Of a stretch of 64,000 nt of DNA, positions 40,750-50,244 are shown in pieces (the first letter of the stretch is position 1; every line of letters starts with the position of its first letter). The notes under the pieces were generated by a model. It was given only the letters and a program-made list of their open reading frames with translations. It was not told where the DNA came from and ran no database searches. The DNA lies in assembly GCA_041394145.1 (NCBI GenBank), contig JAWKIW010000024.1, forward strand, positions 3,331-67,330. Reading direction: 5' to 3'. The position numbers and the translations under genes were made by a program. Source of the DNA: JAWKIW01 sp041394145 (GTDB lineage Bacteria > Actinomycetota > Acidimicrobiia > Acidimicrobiales > Acidimicrobilacustridaceae).

Positions 40750-41633
40750 GCCCCCAGCAGCCAGGCCAGCACGCCGCGCGCCGCATGCATCCGGTTGGCG
40801 GCCTGGGGCCACACCCGGCTGCGGGGCCCGTCGATCACCTCGGCGGTCACCTCGTCGCCGCGGTGGGCGGGCAGGCAGTGCAAGAAGATGGCATGCGGGG
40901 CGGCGTGGGCGAGCAGCGCGTCGTCGACCCGGTAGGGGGCGAAGACCGGGCGACGCACGGCCTCCTCGTCCTCCTGCCCCATCGACACCCAGGTGTCGGT
41001 GTACACGGCGTCGGCTCCCGTGACGGCGGCGACGGGGTCGTCGGTCAGCACCGCCGTGACGCCCGCCCCACGCAGACGGGCCTGGTCGTCCTCGGACAGC
41101 TGGTAGCCGTCGGGGGCGGCGATGCGCACGTCCATGCCGCACCGCCCGGCCGCCAGCGCCAGCGACCGGCACACGTTGTTCGCGTCGCCCACGTAGGCGA
41201 CCGACCGCCCGTCGAGATGTCCGAGCTCGTCCTGCAGGGTCAACACGTCGGCCAGGGCCTGCATCGGATGGGCCTGGTCGGACAGCAGGTTCACGATCGG
41301 CGAGGCGCCGACCGCTCGCATCTGCTCGAGCACGGCGTGGTGGAAGACCCGGGCGCCGATGGCGGCGTGGTAGCAGGCGAGGGTGCGGGTGACGTCGGCG
41401 ACCGACTCGCGCACGCCCAGGCCGATCTCGTCGTGGCGGATGGTGACGGGGTGGCCGCCGAGCTGCACCACCGCCATCTCCATCGAGTTGCGGGTGCGCG
41501 CCGAGGGCTTCTCGAAGACCAGGGCCATGCCCCGACCCTCCAGGACCCGCGGCACGTCGTCGCGGCGGGCCAGCTCGAGCACGGCCGCCAGCTCCGACAC
41601 GGCGAGGTCGTCGACCTCCAACAGGTGCTTCAT
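40746..41633 (-). CDS. argF: Ornithine carbamoyltransferase
   Basis: Makes citrulline from ornithine and carbamoyl phosphate. The 295-residue protein contains the carbamoyl-phosphate motif SARTR (residues 44-48), FHHAVLEQ region, DQAHPMQALADVLTL, and the ornithine-binding HCLPAHRGDEV near the C-terminus. ATG 41633 overlaps the argD stop (ATGA) and its own stop overlaps argR. A downstream-extended open frame reaching into argD is a shadow. Confidence 0.96.
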   Translation of the reverse strand: MKHLLEVDDLAVSELAAVLELARRDDVPRVLEGRGMALVFEKPSARTRNSMEMAVVQLGGHPVTIRHDEIGLGVRESVADVTRTLACYHAAIGARVFHHAVLEQMRAVGASPIVNLLSDQAHPMQALADVLTLQDELGHLDGRSVAYVGDANNVCRSLALAAGRCGMDVRIAAPDGYQLSEDDQARLRGAGVTAVLTDDPVAAVTGADAVYTDTWVSMGQEDEEAVRRPVFAPYRVDDALLAHAAPHAIFLHCLPAHRGDEVTAEVIDGPRSRVWPQAANRMHAARGVLAWLLGA

Positions 41634-42856
41634 GCGCCGGCCTCCCGGTCGTCCTGCCGAGCCTCGGCGGTCAGGGCGGCGGCGATCATCGCCACCGCCT
41701 CGTCGATCTCCTCGTCGGTCACGAGCAGCGGGGGTGCCAGTCGCAGCGCCGTGGGGGTGACGGCGTTGACGATCAGTCCGGCGGCGAGCAGCCGCGCCGC
41801 GACCCCCTTCGCGTCGAGGCCGGGGGCGAGCTCGGCGCCGAGCAGCAGGCCGTGGCCGCGCACGCCGACCACCCCGACCAGCTCGTCGAGGGCGGCCGTG
41901 AGCCGGGCCCCGGCACGTTCGGCGCGAGCCGGGACGTCCTCCCGCCGCATGACGGCCAGGGTCGCCCGGGCGGCGGCCATGGCCAGCGGCTGGCCGCCGA
42001 AGGTGGAGCCGTGGTCGCCGGGCTCGAAGGCGGCGGCGACGTCGCGGCGGGCCCAGCAGGCGCCGACCGGCACGCCGTTGCCGAGCGCCTTGGCGACGGT
42101 GACCACGTCGGGACGGACACCGAAGTGCTCGAAGCCGAACCACCGCCCGGTGCGGCCGAACCCGGTCTGGACCTCGTCGACCATGAGCAGCAGCCCCCGT
42201 TCGTCGCACAGGCGCCGGGCGCCGGCGAAGAACGCGGGATCGGCGGGCAGCACCCCGCCCTCGCCCTGCACCGGCTCCAGCAGGACGGCCGCGACCGTGG
42301 GGTCGATGGCGGCCTCGAGCGCGGCGAGGTCGTTCCAGGCGACGTGGCGGAAGCCCTCGGGCAGGGGCTGGAAGGCCTCGTGCTTGGACGGCTGGCCGGT
42401 GGCGTGCAGGGTGGCCAGGGTGCGCCCGTGGAACGAGCCGTAGGCGGTCACGACCACGTGACGGCCGCGACCGCCCCACCTCCGGGCCAGCTTGAGGGCG
42501 CACTCGTTGGCCTCGGCGCCCGAGTTGGCGAAGAAGATCTGGCCGCCCCCGCCGAGGAGCGCGTCGATGGTGGTGGCCACCTCGCCGTGCAGGGCGTTGC
42601 CGAACAGGTTCGACACGTGCACCAGGGTGCGCGCCTGCTCGGCGACGGCGTCGGCCACCTCCGGGTGGGCGTGGCCCAGGCTGGTGACGGCGAGGCCGCA
42701 GAGGAAGTCGAGGTACCGCGTCCCGTCGCGGTCCCACACCTCGGTGCCCTGGCCCCGCACCAGCTGCACGCCGGGTGCCGCGTAGGTGGGCATGAGCGGG
42801 CAGTGCTGCATCCCGGCCGGCGCTCCCATGGCCGCGGCGTGGGCGGCCGCGCTCAC
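41630..42856 (-). CDS. argD: Acetylornithine aminotransferase
   Basis: PLP-dependent class III aminotransferase converting N-acetylglutamate semialdehyde to N-acetylornithine. The 408-residue protein has FFANSGAEANECALKLAR, GSFHGRTLATLHATGQ, LLMVDEVQTGFGRTG (the PLP Asp), and the Schiff-base Lys in TVAKALGNGVPVG. GTG 42856 overlaps the argB stop by GTGA; ATG at residue 10 or 16 are alternatives. Confidence 0.95.
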   Translation of the reverse strand: MSAAAHAAAMGAPAGMQHCPLMPTYAAPGVQLVRGQGTEVWDRDGTRYLDFLCGLAVTSLGHAHPEVADAVAEQARTLVHVSNLFGNALHGEVATTIDALLGGGGQIFFANSGAEANECALKLARRWGGRGRHVVVTAYGSFHGRTLATLHATGQPSKHEAFQPLPEGFRHVAWNDLAALEAAIDPTVAAVLLEPVQGEGGVLPADPAFFAGARRLCDERGLLLMVDEVQTGFGRTGRWFGFEHFGVRPDVVTVAKALGNGVPVGACWARRDVAAAFEPGDHGSTFGGQPLAMAAARATLAVMRREDVPARAERAGARLTAALDELVGVVGVRGHGLLLGAELAPGLDAKGVAARLLAAGLIVNAVTPTALRLAPPLLVTDEEIDEAVAMIAAALTAEARQDDREAGA

Positions 42857-43728
42857 GAGGGCCCCACGATCATCGTGCCCACGCCGGCGTCGGTGAACAG
42901 CTCGAGCAGGACGACGTGGGGCAGGCGACCGTCGAGCAGGTGGGCCGACCGGACCCCGCCGGCCAGCGCCGCCAGGCAGGCCTCGATCTTCGGGATCATC
43001 CCGCCGGTGAGGGTGCCGTCGGCGACCAGCACCTGGATCTCGGTGGCGGTGATCCGGCTGATGAGCGTCGACGGGTCGTCGACGTCGCGCAGCAACCCGG
43101 GCACGTCGGTGAGGTACACGATCTTCTCGGCGGACACGGCCGCGGCGATCTCGCCCGCCACCGTGTCGGCGTTGATGTTGTAGGCCTGGCCGGTCTCGTC
43201 GCTGCCGATCGTCGAGATCACCGGGACGAGGCTCTCGGCCAGCAGGCTCTCGAGGATCGACGGGTTGATCGACTCCACGTCGCCCACGAAGCCGAGGTCG
43301 GGGTCGCGCATCTCGGCCACGATGAGCCCGGCGTCCTCGCCGGACAGCCCCACCGCGACCGGCGCGTGCACGTTGATCGCCGACACCAGCTCGCGGTTGA
43401 CCTTGCCGACGAGCACCATGCGGGCGATGTCGAGCGTCTCGGCGTCGGTGACCCGCCGCCCGTCGACGAACTCGGGCTCCTTGCCGAGCCGCTGCATCAG
43501 CTCGCCGATCTGGGGGCCGCCGCCGTGCACCACCACGGGGCGGAGGCCGACGGTGTGCAGCAGGACCACGTCCTCGGCGAAGCGGTCGGCCAGCTCGGGG
43601 TCGACCATGGCGTTGCCGCCGTACTTGATCACCACCGTGGCCCCGGCGAAGGCCCGGATGTACGGCAGGGCCTCGACCAGCACCGCGGCCCGGTCGTGGG
43701 CCGCGTCGAGCAGCGCGTCGGCGGTCAC
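42853..43728 (-). CDS. argB: Acetylglutamate kinase
   Basis: Phosphorylates N-acetylglutamate; often the feedback-inhibited step. The 291-residue protein has VVIKYGGNAMVD, LRPVVVHGGGPQIGELM, VDGRRVTDAETLDIARMVL, and NINADTVAGEIAAAVSAEKIVYLTDVPGLL, plus GGMIPKIEACLAAL, all standard. The N-terminal helix before VVIKYGG is long, as in arginine-sensitive hexameric enzymes. GTG 43728 overlaps the argJ stop by GTGA. Confidence 0.96.
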   Translation of the reverse strand: MTADALLDAAHDRAAVLVEALPYIRAFAGATVVIKYGGNAMVDPELADRFAEDVVLLHTVGLRPVVVHGGGPQIGELMQRLGKEPEFVDGRRVTDAETLDIARMVLVGKVNRELVSAINVHAPVAVGLSGEDAGLIVAEMRDPDLGFVGDVESINPSILESLLAESLVPVISTIGSDETGQAYNINADTVAGEIAAAVSAEKIVYLTDVPGLLRDVDDPSTLISRITATEIQVLVADGTLTGGMIPKIEACLAALAGGVRSAHLLDGRLPHVVLLELFTDAGVGTMIVGPS

Positions 43729-44892
43729 GACGTCCCCATGTTCTCGTCGACGTAGGCGTGGGTCAGGTCGTTGGTGTAGATCGTCCCGGTGCCCGGGCCG
43801 ACGCCGAGCTCGGCGACGACGTGCAGGTTCCGCCCGGCCATGTGCTCGCCGACCGCAGCATGGTCGTGGTCGACCGTGACGCCACCGTCGGCGACCACCA
43901 CGCCGCCGTAGGCGATGCGCACCTTCGCCTGGTCGAAGGCGATGCCCGCTGCCGAGCTCGCTGGCGATGCGGCCCCAGTAGGGGTCCTCGCCGTACCAGG
44001 AGCACTTGCACAGGTTGGAGTCGGCCACCTTCCGGGCGCCGCGCCGGGCCTCTTCGTCGGTGGCGGCGCCCAGCACGTCGATGCGCACCGACTTGGTGGC
44101 GCCCTCGGCGTCGCGCACCATCTGCAGGGCCAGCGACTCGCACGCCTCTCGGACGGCCTCCGCCAGCTCGCCGGGATCGGCCGGACCCCGTGCCCCGCTC
44201 GCCAGCAGCAGCACGGTGTCGTTGGTGGACGTGCAGCCGTCGGTGGTCATGGCGTTGAAGGTGGTGGCCACCCCTCGCCGCAGCGCGTCCTGCAGCACCT
44301 CCGGCTCGGCCGCCGCGTCGGTGGTGAGCACGGCCAGCATCGTGGCCATGTTCGGCGCCAGCATCGCCGCCCCCTTCGCCATGCCCCCGACCGTGAAGCC
44401 CAGCCGCTCGACCACGACCTGCTTGGCGAAGGTGTCGGTGGTGCGGATGGCCTCCGCCGCCGCGTGGGCGTGCTCGTCGTCGGCGCCACGCTCGTCGACG
44501 AGGCGCGGGACGCCGGCCACGATCCGCTCGATGGGCAGGGGGATGCCGATGAGGCCGGTGGAGCACACCAGCACCTCGTGCGGGTCGGTCCCCAGCGCGT
44601 CGCCCACGGCGGCGCACATCGCCTGCGCGTCGGCCAGGCCCGGGGCACCGGTGGCGGCGTTGGCGTTGCCGCTGTTGAGCACCACCGCGTTGGCCCGCCC
44701 GCCGGTGCGCCGCAGGTGCTCCCGACTGACCTGCACCGGCGCTGCGGTCATCTTGTTCGTGGTGAACACCCCGGCGGCGGCGACCGGGAGGCCGTCGGCG
44801 GTGGCGACCAGCGAGAGGTCGGGATCGCCGCTCTCCTTGACCCCGCAGGCGAGCCCGGCGGCGACGAACCCCTTCGGGGCGGTGATGCTCAC
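43725..44892 (-). CDS. argJ: Bifunctional glutamate N-acetyltransferase / ornithine acetyltransferase (one frameshift)
   Basis: Recycles the acetyl group from acetylornithine to glutamate and may also use acetyl-CoA. From GTG 44892: VFTTNKMTAAPVQVS, NSGNANAATGAPG, the autoproteolytic Thr in PNMATMLAVLTTDA, and TTDGCTSTNDTVLLL. After YWGRIASELGSG (near 43940) one base is missing; the frame then resumes as VRIAYGGVVVADGG and ends DENMGTS. Family members have SAGIAFDQAKVRI there, which is exactly what the DNA gives after adding one base. So a sequence error is likely. GTGA overlaps with argC and argB. Confidence 0.93.
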
Positions 44893-45935
44893 GGGTACAG
44901 CCCCACCAGCGGCAGGCCGGCCGTCTCCGCCAGCCCGAGCGCGAGGTTGGCGCACTGCACGGCCTGGCCCGAGGCGCCCTTGGTGAGGTTGTCGATGGCG
45001 CAGATGGCGACGATCAACCCCGTGCGCTCGTCGCCCCGAACGGTGACGTGCGCGGCGTTGGACCCCAGCGTGGCCTTGGTGGACGGCGATCCGTCGGTCA
45101 CCACCACGAACGGCTCGCCGCCGTAGGCGTCGCGGTACAGCCCGAGCAGCGACTCGGTGGTCGGCACCCCGTCACCCGCCGGGCGCGCGTAGCAGGTGGC
45201 CAGGATGCCCCGGTTCATCGGTGCCAGATGCGGCGTGAACAGGACCGAGACCTCGGCGTCGTCGGGGGCCACCCGACCGAGGTTCTGCTCGATCTCGGGC
45301 GTGTGGCGGTGGGTGAGCAGGCCGTAGGCGGTGAAGTCCTCGTCGACGGCGCAGAACGTGGTCGTGGGCTTGGGCGGTCGGCCGGCACCCGAGACGCCGC
45401 TGGCGGCGTCGACCACCAGGCCGGTGGTCTCGACCAGACCGCCCCGCACCAGGGGGGCCAGGGCGAGCGACGCCGCCGTCGGGTAGCAGCCGGGCACCGC
45501 CACCCGCCGGGCGCCGGCCAGGTCGTCGCGGAACAGCTCGGGCAGCCCGTAGGCGAAGTCGCCGAGCAGCTCGGGGGCGGCGTGCGCCTCGCCGTACCAG
45601 GTGGGGTACAGCCCGGCATCGCGCAGGCGGAAGTCGGCGGCGAGATCGAGCACGTGGCCGACCCGGTCGACCAGCTCGGGCACGATCGCCTGCGAGGCCC
45701 CGTGGGGCAGCCCGAGGAAGGCGACGTCGACGCCGTCGACGCGCTCGGGGGCGTAGGGCTCGAAGACGAGGTCGGGATAGCCGGCGGCCAGGCTCGGGTA
45801 CAGCTCGGCGACGGCTGTCCCGGCCTGGGTGTCACCGGTGGCGACGACGACCTTCAGGTCGGGGTGCACAGCGGCGAGCCGGAGCAGCTCGGCGCCGGTG
45901 TAGCCGGATGCCCCGATGACGGCGACGGTGGTCAC
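44889..45935 (-). CDS. argC: N-acetyl-gamma-glutamyl-phosphate reductase
   Basis: NADPH-dependent reduction of acetylglutamyl phosphate. Contains VAVIGASGYTGAELLRL (dinucleotide-binding start), FLGLPHGASQ, and the active-site VAVPGCYPTAASLAL (catalytic Cys), with HRHTPEIEQ and FTPHLAPMNRGI. I choose GTG 45935 because the family begins right at VTTVAVIG. An in-frame ATG at 45950 would lie inside the putative ArgR operator. First gene of argCJBDFRGH; the promoter must be within 56 bp before the acyl-CoA synthetase gene. Confidence 0.95.
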   Translation of the reverse strand: MTTVAVIGASGYTGAELLRLAAVHPDLKVVVATGDTQAGTAVAELYPSLAAGYPDLVFEPYAPERVDGVDVAFLGLPHGASQAIVPELVDRVGHVLDLAADFRLRDAGLYPTWYGEAHAAPELLGDFAYGLPELFRDDLAGARRVAVPGCYPTAASLALAPLVRGGLVETTGLVVDAASGVSGAGRPPKPTTTFCAVDEDFTAYGLLTHRHTPEIEQNLGRVAPDDAEVSVLFTPHLAPMNRGILATCYARPAGDGVPTTESLLGLYRDAYGGEPFVVVTDGSPSTKATLGSNAAHVTVRGDERTGLIVAICAIDNLTKGASGQAVQCANLALGLAETAGLPLVGLYP

Positions 45936-45942
45936 CGCAAGA

Positions 45943-45968
45943 GCATACATGACTCCGCATGACTATGC
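45943..45968. promoter_or_regulatory. Putative ArgR operator (ARG box) upstream of argC
   Basis: An AT-rich island in GC-rich DNA with GCATA (45943-45947) and TATGC (45964-45968) as inverted ends, and CATGACT repeated at 45948 and 45958, ten bases apart, one helical turn. Imperfect palindromes with TGCAT/ATGCA-like halves are typical of ArgR sites. It sits 8 bases upstream of the chosen argC start, ideal for repression. Confidence 0.6.
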
Positions 45969-45991
45969 AGATGATTCCCGCCGCTCACCGA

Positions 45992-47524
45992 TCAGTTGAC
46001 CTGCTTCTCGCGACCCTCCCAGTAGGCCGAGCGCAGCTTGAACTTCTGGAGCTTGCCCGTGGCCGTGCGGGCCAGCTCGTCGCGGAACTCGATGGACGTC
46101 GGGCACTTGTAGTGGGCGAGGCGCTCGCGGCAGAACTCGATGAGCTCGGCCTCGGTGGCGTCGCTGCCCGGCGCCAGGACGACCAGCGCCTTCACCGTCT
46201 CGCCCCACTTCTCGTCCGGCACGCCGATGACGGCCACCTCGGCGACGGCGGGGTGGGAGAACAGGCGGTCCTCGACCTCGATGGACGACACGTTCTCACC
46301 GCCGGAGATGATCACGTCCTTCTTGCGGTCCGAGATGGTGAGGTGGGACTCGTCGTCGATGACGCCGCCGTCGCCGGTGTGGAACCAGCCGTCGACGATG
46401 GCCTCGGCGGTGGCGTCGGGCTGCTCCCAGTAGCCGGCCAGCACGTGGTTGCTCCGGGCGAGCACCTCGCCCTGGTCGTCGACCCGGAGCTGCACGCCCA
46501 GCGCCGGCGCGCCGGCCCGGCTCAGCTTCACCGCCCGGTCGCCGGGCGAGAGGTCGTCCCACTCCTGTCGGGTGCGGTTCATCGTGAGCAGCGGCGACGT
46601 CTCGGTGAGTCCGTAGATCTGGATGAACTCCCATCCGAGCTCGGTCTCGACCCGCTCGATGGTGCGGGTGGGTGGCGGGGCGCCCGCCACCACCATCCGC
46701 GTGCGCCCGGCACCCGGCACCGGCCCGTCCCAGGTGCCGGCGGCGTCGAGGATGGCGGCGACGACCGCCGGGGCCCCGCACAGCAGCGTCACACCGTGGC
46801 GCTCGACCCGCCGCAGGATCTCGGCACCGTCCACCTTGCGCAGCACCACCTGGGGAACGCCCATGGCCGTGGTCGCGAACGGCATCCCCCAACCGTTGCA
46901 GTGGAACATCGGCAGCGTGTGCAGGTACACGTCGCGGTCCGAGATCGTGGTCTGCCAGCCGAACATGGCCGCGTTGAGCCACAGCATGCGATGGGTCATC
47001 TGCACGCCCTTGGGGCGAGCCGTGGTGCCGCTCGTGTAGTTGATGGTGGCGGTCGCCGCCTCGTCGGGCTCCCACGGCGCCGGCTCGACGCCGAGGGCGT
47101 ACAGGTCGGTGTCGTCCTCACCCAGGACGAACCGGTGCTTCGCCGTGACCCCCGACAGGGCGTCGTCGAGCTCGGGGTCGACGAGCAGCACCGTGGCACC
47201 GCAGTGCTCGACGATGTAGGAGACCTCGTCGGGCTGGAGCCGGAAGTTGATCGGGACGTAGGTGCGGCCGAAGCCGCTCACGCCGTAGAAGCCGACCAGC
47301 AGCCGCGCCGAGTTCTGCGACACGACCGCCACCCGCTCGCCGGGGGCCACCCCGAGCTGGTCGAGACGAGCCGCCTGGGCTCGGGCCAGCTCGGCCACGC
47401 GTCGGTAGGTGAGCGAGCCCAGCGACGGCGCCGGCTGGTCGGGCTCGTCGATCACCCCGACGCGATCGCCGTAGACCAGCTCCGCGCGCTCGAGGTGGTC
47501 GCGGATCGTGAGCGGGACCTCCAT
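45992..47524 (-). CDS. Fatty acyl-CoA synthetase (AMP-forming, FadD-like)
   Basis: Activates a carboxylic acid to its CoA thioester. The 510-residue protein has the P-loop NYTSGTTARPKGV, AMP motif IYGLTETSPLL, hinge DGWFHTGDGG and SDRKKDVIISGGENVSS, and the C-terminal catalytic Lys in RTATGKLQKF. It resembles medium/long-chain ligases of actinobacteria. ATG 47524 is chosen because the preceding 27 residues lack homologous character. Chain-length cannot be read from sequence. It is upstream of the arg promoter, on the same strand. Confidence 0.9.
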   Translation of the reverse strand: MEVPLTIRDHLERAELVYGDRVGVIDEPDQPAPSLGSLTYRRVAELARAQAARLDQLGVAPGERVAVVSQNSARLLVGFYGVSGFGRTYVPINFRLQPDEVSYIVEHCGATVLLVDPELDDALSGVTAKHRFVLGEDDTDLYALGVEPAPWEPDEAATATINYTSGTTARPKGVQMTHRMLWLNAAMFGWQTTISDRDVYLHTLPMFHCNGWGMPFATTAMGVPQVVLRKVDGAEILRRVERHGVTLLCGAPAVVAAILDAAGTWDGPVPGAGRTRMVVAGAPPPTRTIERVETELGWEFIQIYGLTETSPLLTMNRTRQEWDDLSPGDRAVKLSRAGAPALGVQLRVDDQGEVLARSNHVLAGYWEQPDATAEAIVDGWFHTGDGGVIDDESHLTISDRKKDVIISGGENVSSIEVEDRLFSHPAVAEVAVIGVPDEKWGETVKALVVLAPGSDATEAELIEFCRERLAHYKCPTSIEFRDELARTATGKLQKFKLRSAYWEGREKQVN

Positions 47525-47621
47525 GGCCGTCTCCCGTTCGTGGGCAGCAGGGCACCGGGACGGTACCGCTCGGCGGCCGTCCGTGCGTCGGGCCCGTTCC
47601 GCCACGTGCCACCATGCGTCG

Positions 47622-48356
47622 ATGGAGAAGCTGATCTACCTGGTGTGGACGGGCGCCGATCGCGCCGCCAACGAGGCGCTGGCGTTGCACCAGCTGGCCC
47701 CCGACCTGCTCGGACTCGAGCCGCCGCAGCTGTCGATGAACGTGGCCGACCCCGCCGGCGACTTCGCCCTCCCGCTGCCACCGCCGACCGACGATCCGGC
47801 CCCCGAGCTCGAGGTCACGTTGTGGCTCGACACCCTCGACCACCGCTGGCCCTACGAGGAGCGCCTGGCCGAGCTCGACGCCCGCGTCGCGGGCTACCTC
47901 GTCACCGAGTCGATCCCCACCGAGTACGGCCAGAGCCGGTGGTCGGGGCCCCGCGACTGGCCCGACGGGCAGCGCTCCCCCGGCGTCCTCATGCTCACGC
48001 TGCTCGAACGACCCGAGCGCATGACCTACCAGGCCTGGGTCGACCACTGGTACGGCGTGCAGAGCCCGGTGTCGACCGCCATGCAACCTCGCACGCGCTA
48101 CGTGCGCAACGCCGTGGTGCGACCCCTCACCGGCGGCGCCCCGCCCTACGAGGGCATCGTCGAGGAGGCCTGGCCGTCACGTGCGCACGTCGAGGACCCG
48201 ATGCTGTTCTACCTGGCCGACGGCGACGAGGACCTGCTCGCCCGCAACATGACGGCGATGCTCGACAGCGTCACCGGCTTCCTCGACCTGGACCGCATCC
48301 GCTCGACGGCCATGTCCGAGCACCTGCTCAAGACGTGGTGGCCGAGCCGGGGCTGA
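47622..48356 (+). CDS. EthD-domain protein
   Basis: A 244-residue soluble protein with a dimeric alpha/beta-barrel EthD region: VLMLTLLERPERMTYQAWVDHWYGVQ, then RTRYVRNAVVRPLTG and GIVEEAWPSR. The N-terminal half (LIYLVWTGADRAANEALALH) looks like a second divergent copy. EthD-like proteins occur next to oxidases and acyl-CoA enzymes in sterol or ether catabolism. ATG 47622, divergent from the acyl-CoA synthetase (98 bp between starts). The 3' end overlaps the convergent marR gene by 29 bp. Confidence 0.75.
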   Translation: MEKLIYLVWTGADRAANEALALHQLAPDLLGLEPPQLSMNVADPAGDFALPLPPPTDDPAPELEVTLWLDTLDHRWPYEERLAELDARVAGYLVTESIPTEYGQSRWSGPRDWPDGQRSPGVLMLTLLERPERMTYQAWVDHWYGVQSPVSTAMQPRTRYVRNAVVRPLTGGAPPYEGIVEEAWPSRAHVEDPMLFYLADGDEDLLARNMTAMLDSVTGFLDLDRIRSTAMSEHLLKTWWPSRG

Positions 48357-48813
48357 CCTCGGTCCGCAGCTCCGCCGCAACCTGCCCGAGGGCGTCGGCC
48401 AGCACGGCGACCTGACCGGGATCGAGTGGCTCGAGGAAGCGCCCCCGGACGCCGGCGAGGTGGGTGCGCGAAGCCCGGGCCAGCATCCGGTAGCCGTCCC
48501 GGGTGAGCACCGCGAAGCTGCCCCGCCGATCGGTCTCGCACGCCTCGCGCCGCACGAGCCCGGCCCGCTCGAGGCGGTCGACGGTGTGGGTGAGGCGGCT
48601 GCGGGTGAGGAGCGCGTCGCCGGCCAGCTCGGACATGCGGCGACGGTGCCGCGGCGCCTGCTGCAGCAGCACGAGGACCTCGTACTCCGACAGGGACAGG
48701 CCGTGGTCGGCCTGCAGCTCCCGGTCGAGCCGCTCCACCAGCAGGGTCGACGCCTGCAGCAGGGCGCGCCACGCCCGCATCTCGGTCTCGTCCAGGCGCG
48801 CACCCGCAGCCAT
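48328..48813 (-). CDS. MarR-family transcriptional regulator
   Basis: A 161-residue winged-helix dimer: LLVERLDRELQADHGLSLSEYEVLVLL, then the recognition helix MSELAGDALLTRSRLTHTVDRLERAGLV, and wing RREACETDRRGSFAVLT. MarR proteins usually respond to phenolic or lipophilic ligands and bind palindromes in the divergent promoter. A candidate site lies 14 bases upstream of the start. Likely targets are itself and the divergent PPOX gene, possibly also the adjacent EthD/FadD genes. Confidence 0.9.
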   Translation of the reverse strand: MAAGARLDETEMRAWRALLQASTLLVERLDRELQADHGLSLSEYEVLVLLQQAPRHRRRMSELAGDALLTRSRLTHTVDRLERAGLVRREACETDRRGSFAVLTRDGYRMLARASRTHLAGVRGRFLEPLDPGQVAVLADALGQVAAELRTEVSPGSATTS

Positions 48814-48826
48814 GGGCCCATCGTAG

Positions 48827-48849
48827 CGTTCAGCGGGAATGATTGAACG
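48827..48849. promoter_or_regulatory. Putative MarR operator in divergent promoter
   Basis: CGTTCA (48827-48832) and TGAACG (48844-48849) form an inverted repeat with 11-bp spacing, about two helical turns centre to centre, in an AT-richer patch between marR and PPOX starts. Spacing and half-site TTGAACG-like sequence fit MarR dimers. Confidence 0.5.
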
Positions 48850-48921
48850 TGAAACGACTGTTGACCCGGGTGGAAGCACCGCCGCCGGTGCGAGCCGAGC
48901 CGACCGACCCGAGGGGGCGCC

Positions 48922-49320
48922 GTGTCCGACCCACTGTTCACCGAGGCAGAAGCCGCCTACCTCGCCGAGCAGCGCCTGCTGCGGCTGGCCACGGCGCGCG
49001 CCGACGGCAGTCGCGTCGACGTCGCCCCGCTCGGCTTCCGCTTCGACGGCGAGCGGTTCCACCTCACGGGCTACGACATCACCAAGACGATGAAGTACTT
49101 CCACATCCGGGCGAACCCCAACGTGGCCCTGGTGGTGGACGACCTGGTGTCGGTCGATCCGTGGACGCCCCGGGGCGTCAAGGTCCACGGCACCGCCACG
49201 ATCGAGGAGACCGACGGCCGCAGCCACATCGAGATCACCCCGACCCGGGTGTGGTCGTGGGGCCTGGAAGCGCCGGCCTTCGACGCCGACGGCCCCGTCC
49301 AGCGCCGGGTCGAGCGCTGA
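48922..49320 (+). CDS. PPOX-class flavin/F420-dependent protein
   Basis: A 132-residue split-beta-barrel protein from GTG 48922: LAEQRLLRLATARADGSRVDVAPLGFRFDGERFHLTG, TKTMKYFHIRANPNVALVVDDL and VKVHGTATIEE. This matches the pyridoxamine-5'-phosphate-oxidase-like superfamily, subgroup often bound to F420 in actinobacteria. The substrate is unknown. It starts the plus-strand pair with pirin (22 bp apart) and is divergent from marR. Confidence 0.85.
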   Translation: MSDPLFTEAEAAYLAEQRLLRLATARADGSRVDVAPLGFRFDGERFHLTGYDITKTMKYFHIRANPNVALVVDDLVSVDPWTPRGVKVHGTATIEETDGRSHIEITPTRVWSWGLEAPAFDADGPVQRRVER

Positions 49321-49342
49321 GCCACGAGCGAGGAGCACGACC

Positions 49343-50244
49343 ATGACCACCACCACCGGCGCCACGACCAGCGACCTGGGCCGCCAGGTCGCCGCCGTGC
49401 TCGACGCCGTCGAGACCCTGGAAGGGGCCGGCTTCGTCGTCCGCCGACCGTTCCCGGTGGGCCGGCTCGAGCAGATCGACCCGTTCCTGCTGCTCGACCA
49501 CATGGGCCCGGCCCACCACGCGCCGGGCGAGGCGCAGGGGCCCCCGACCACCCGCACCGAGGCTTCGAGACCGTCAGCTACGTCCTCGAGGGCGAGCTGG
49601 AGCACGAGGACTCGGCCGGTCACCGCGGCACCCTCGGCCCCGGCGACGTCCAGTGGATGACCGCCGGCGCCGGCGTCGTGCACTCCGAGATGCCGTCGCG
49701 GCGCTTCCAGCAAGAGGGCGGCACCATCCACGGGTTCCAGATCTGGGTGAACCTCCCGCGGAGCGACAAGATGATCCCGCCTCGCTACCAGGAGGTGCCC
49801 GCCGCCTCGATCCCCCGGGTCGAGCGCGAGGGCGTGGTGGGCCGGGTGGTGGCCGGCGAGGCCTACGGCGTGCAGGGCGCGGTCGAGACCCGGACGCCGA
49901 TCGCCTACGTGCACCTCACCGTCGAGCCCGGCGCGCCGATCCGCTGGCCGGTGCCGGCAGGCTGGAACGCCATGGCCTACGGCATCTCGGGTGCCGGTCG
50001 GTTCGGACCCGACGGCACCGAGGCGGGCGAGGGCCAGCTCGTGGTCTTCGACGACGCCGCGGGCGACCTCGTCGTGGCCGTGCCCGACGACGCGGCCCGC
50101 CCGCTCGACGCCCTGGTGCTGGCCGGCCAGCCGATCCGGGAGCCGCTGTTCCGCTACGGGCCGTTCGTGATGAACACCAAGGCCGAGATCGTCGAGGCGA
50201 TCGAGGACTACCAGGCGGGGCGGCTGGGTCGCATCGAGCGCTGA
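49343..50244 (+). CDS. Pirin family protein (one frameshift)
   Basis: A bicupin of about 300 residues. First part: FVVRRPFPVGRLEQIDPFLLLDHMGP, then after a missing G near 49548 the frame continues as HPHRGFETVSYVLEGELEHEDS, with the metal-binding HPH, then QWMTAGAGVVHSEMP (Glu and His ligands), HGFQIWVNLP and a C-terminal cupin. Bacterial pirins are Fe-binding and some are quercetinases or regulators of central metabolism. ATG 49343 follows a GAGGAG ribosome site. The stop abuts that of pheT on the other strand with no space. Confidence 0.88.

Noticed and set aside
45936..45950. ATG at 45950 as the argC start
   Set aside because: Would place five extra residues inside the probable ArgR operator; family proteins begin at VTTVAVIG, matching GTG 45935.
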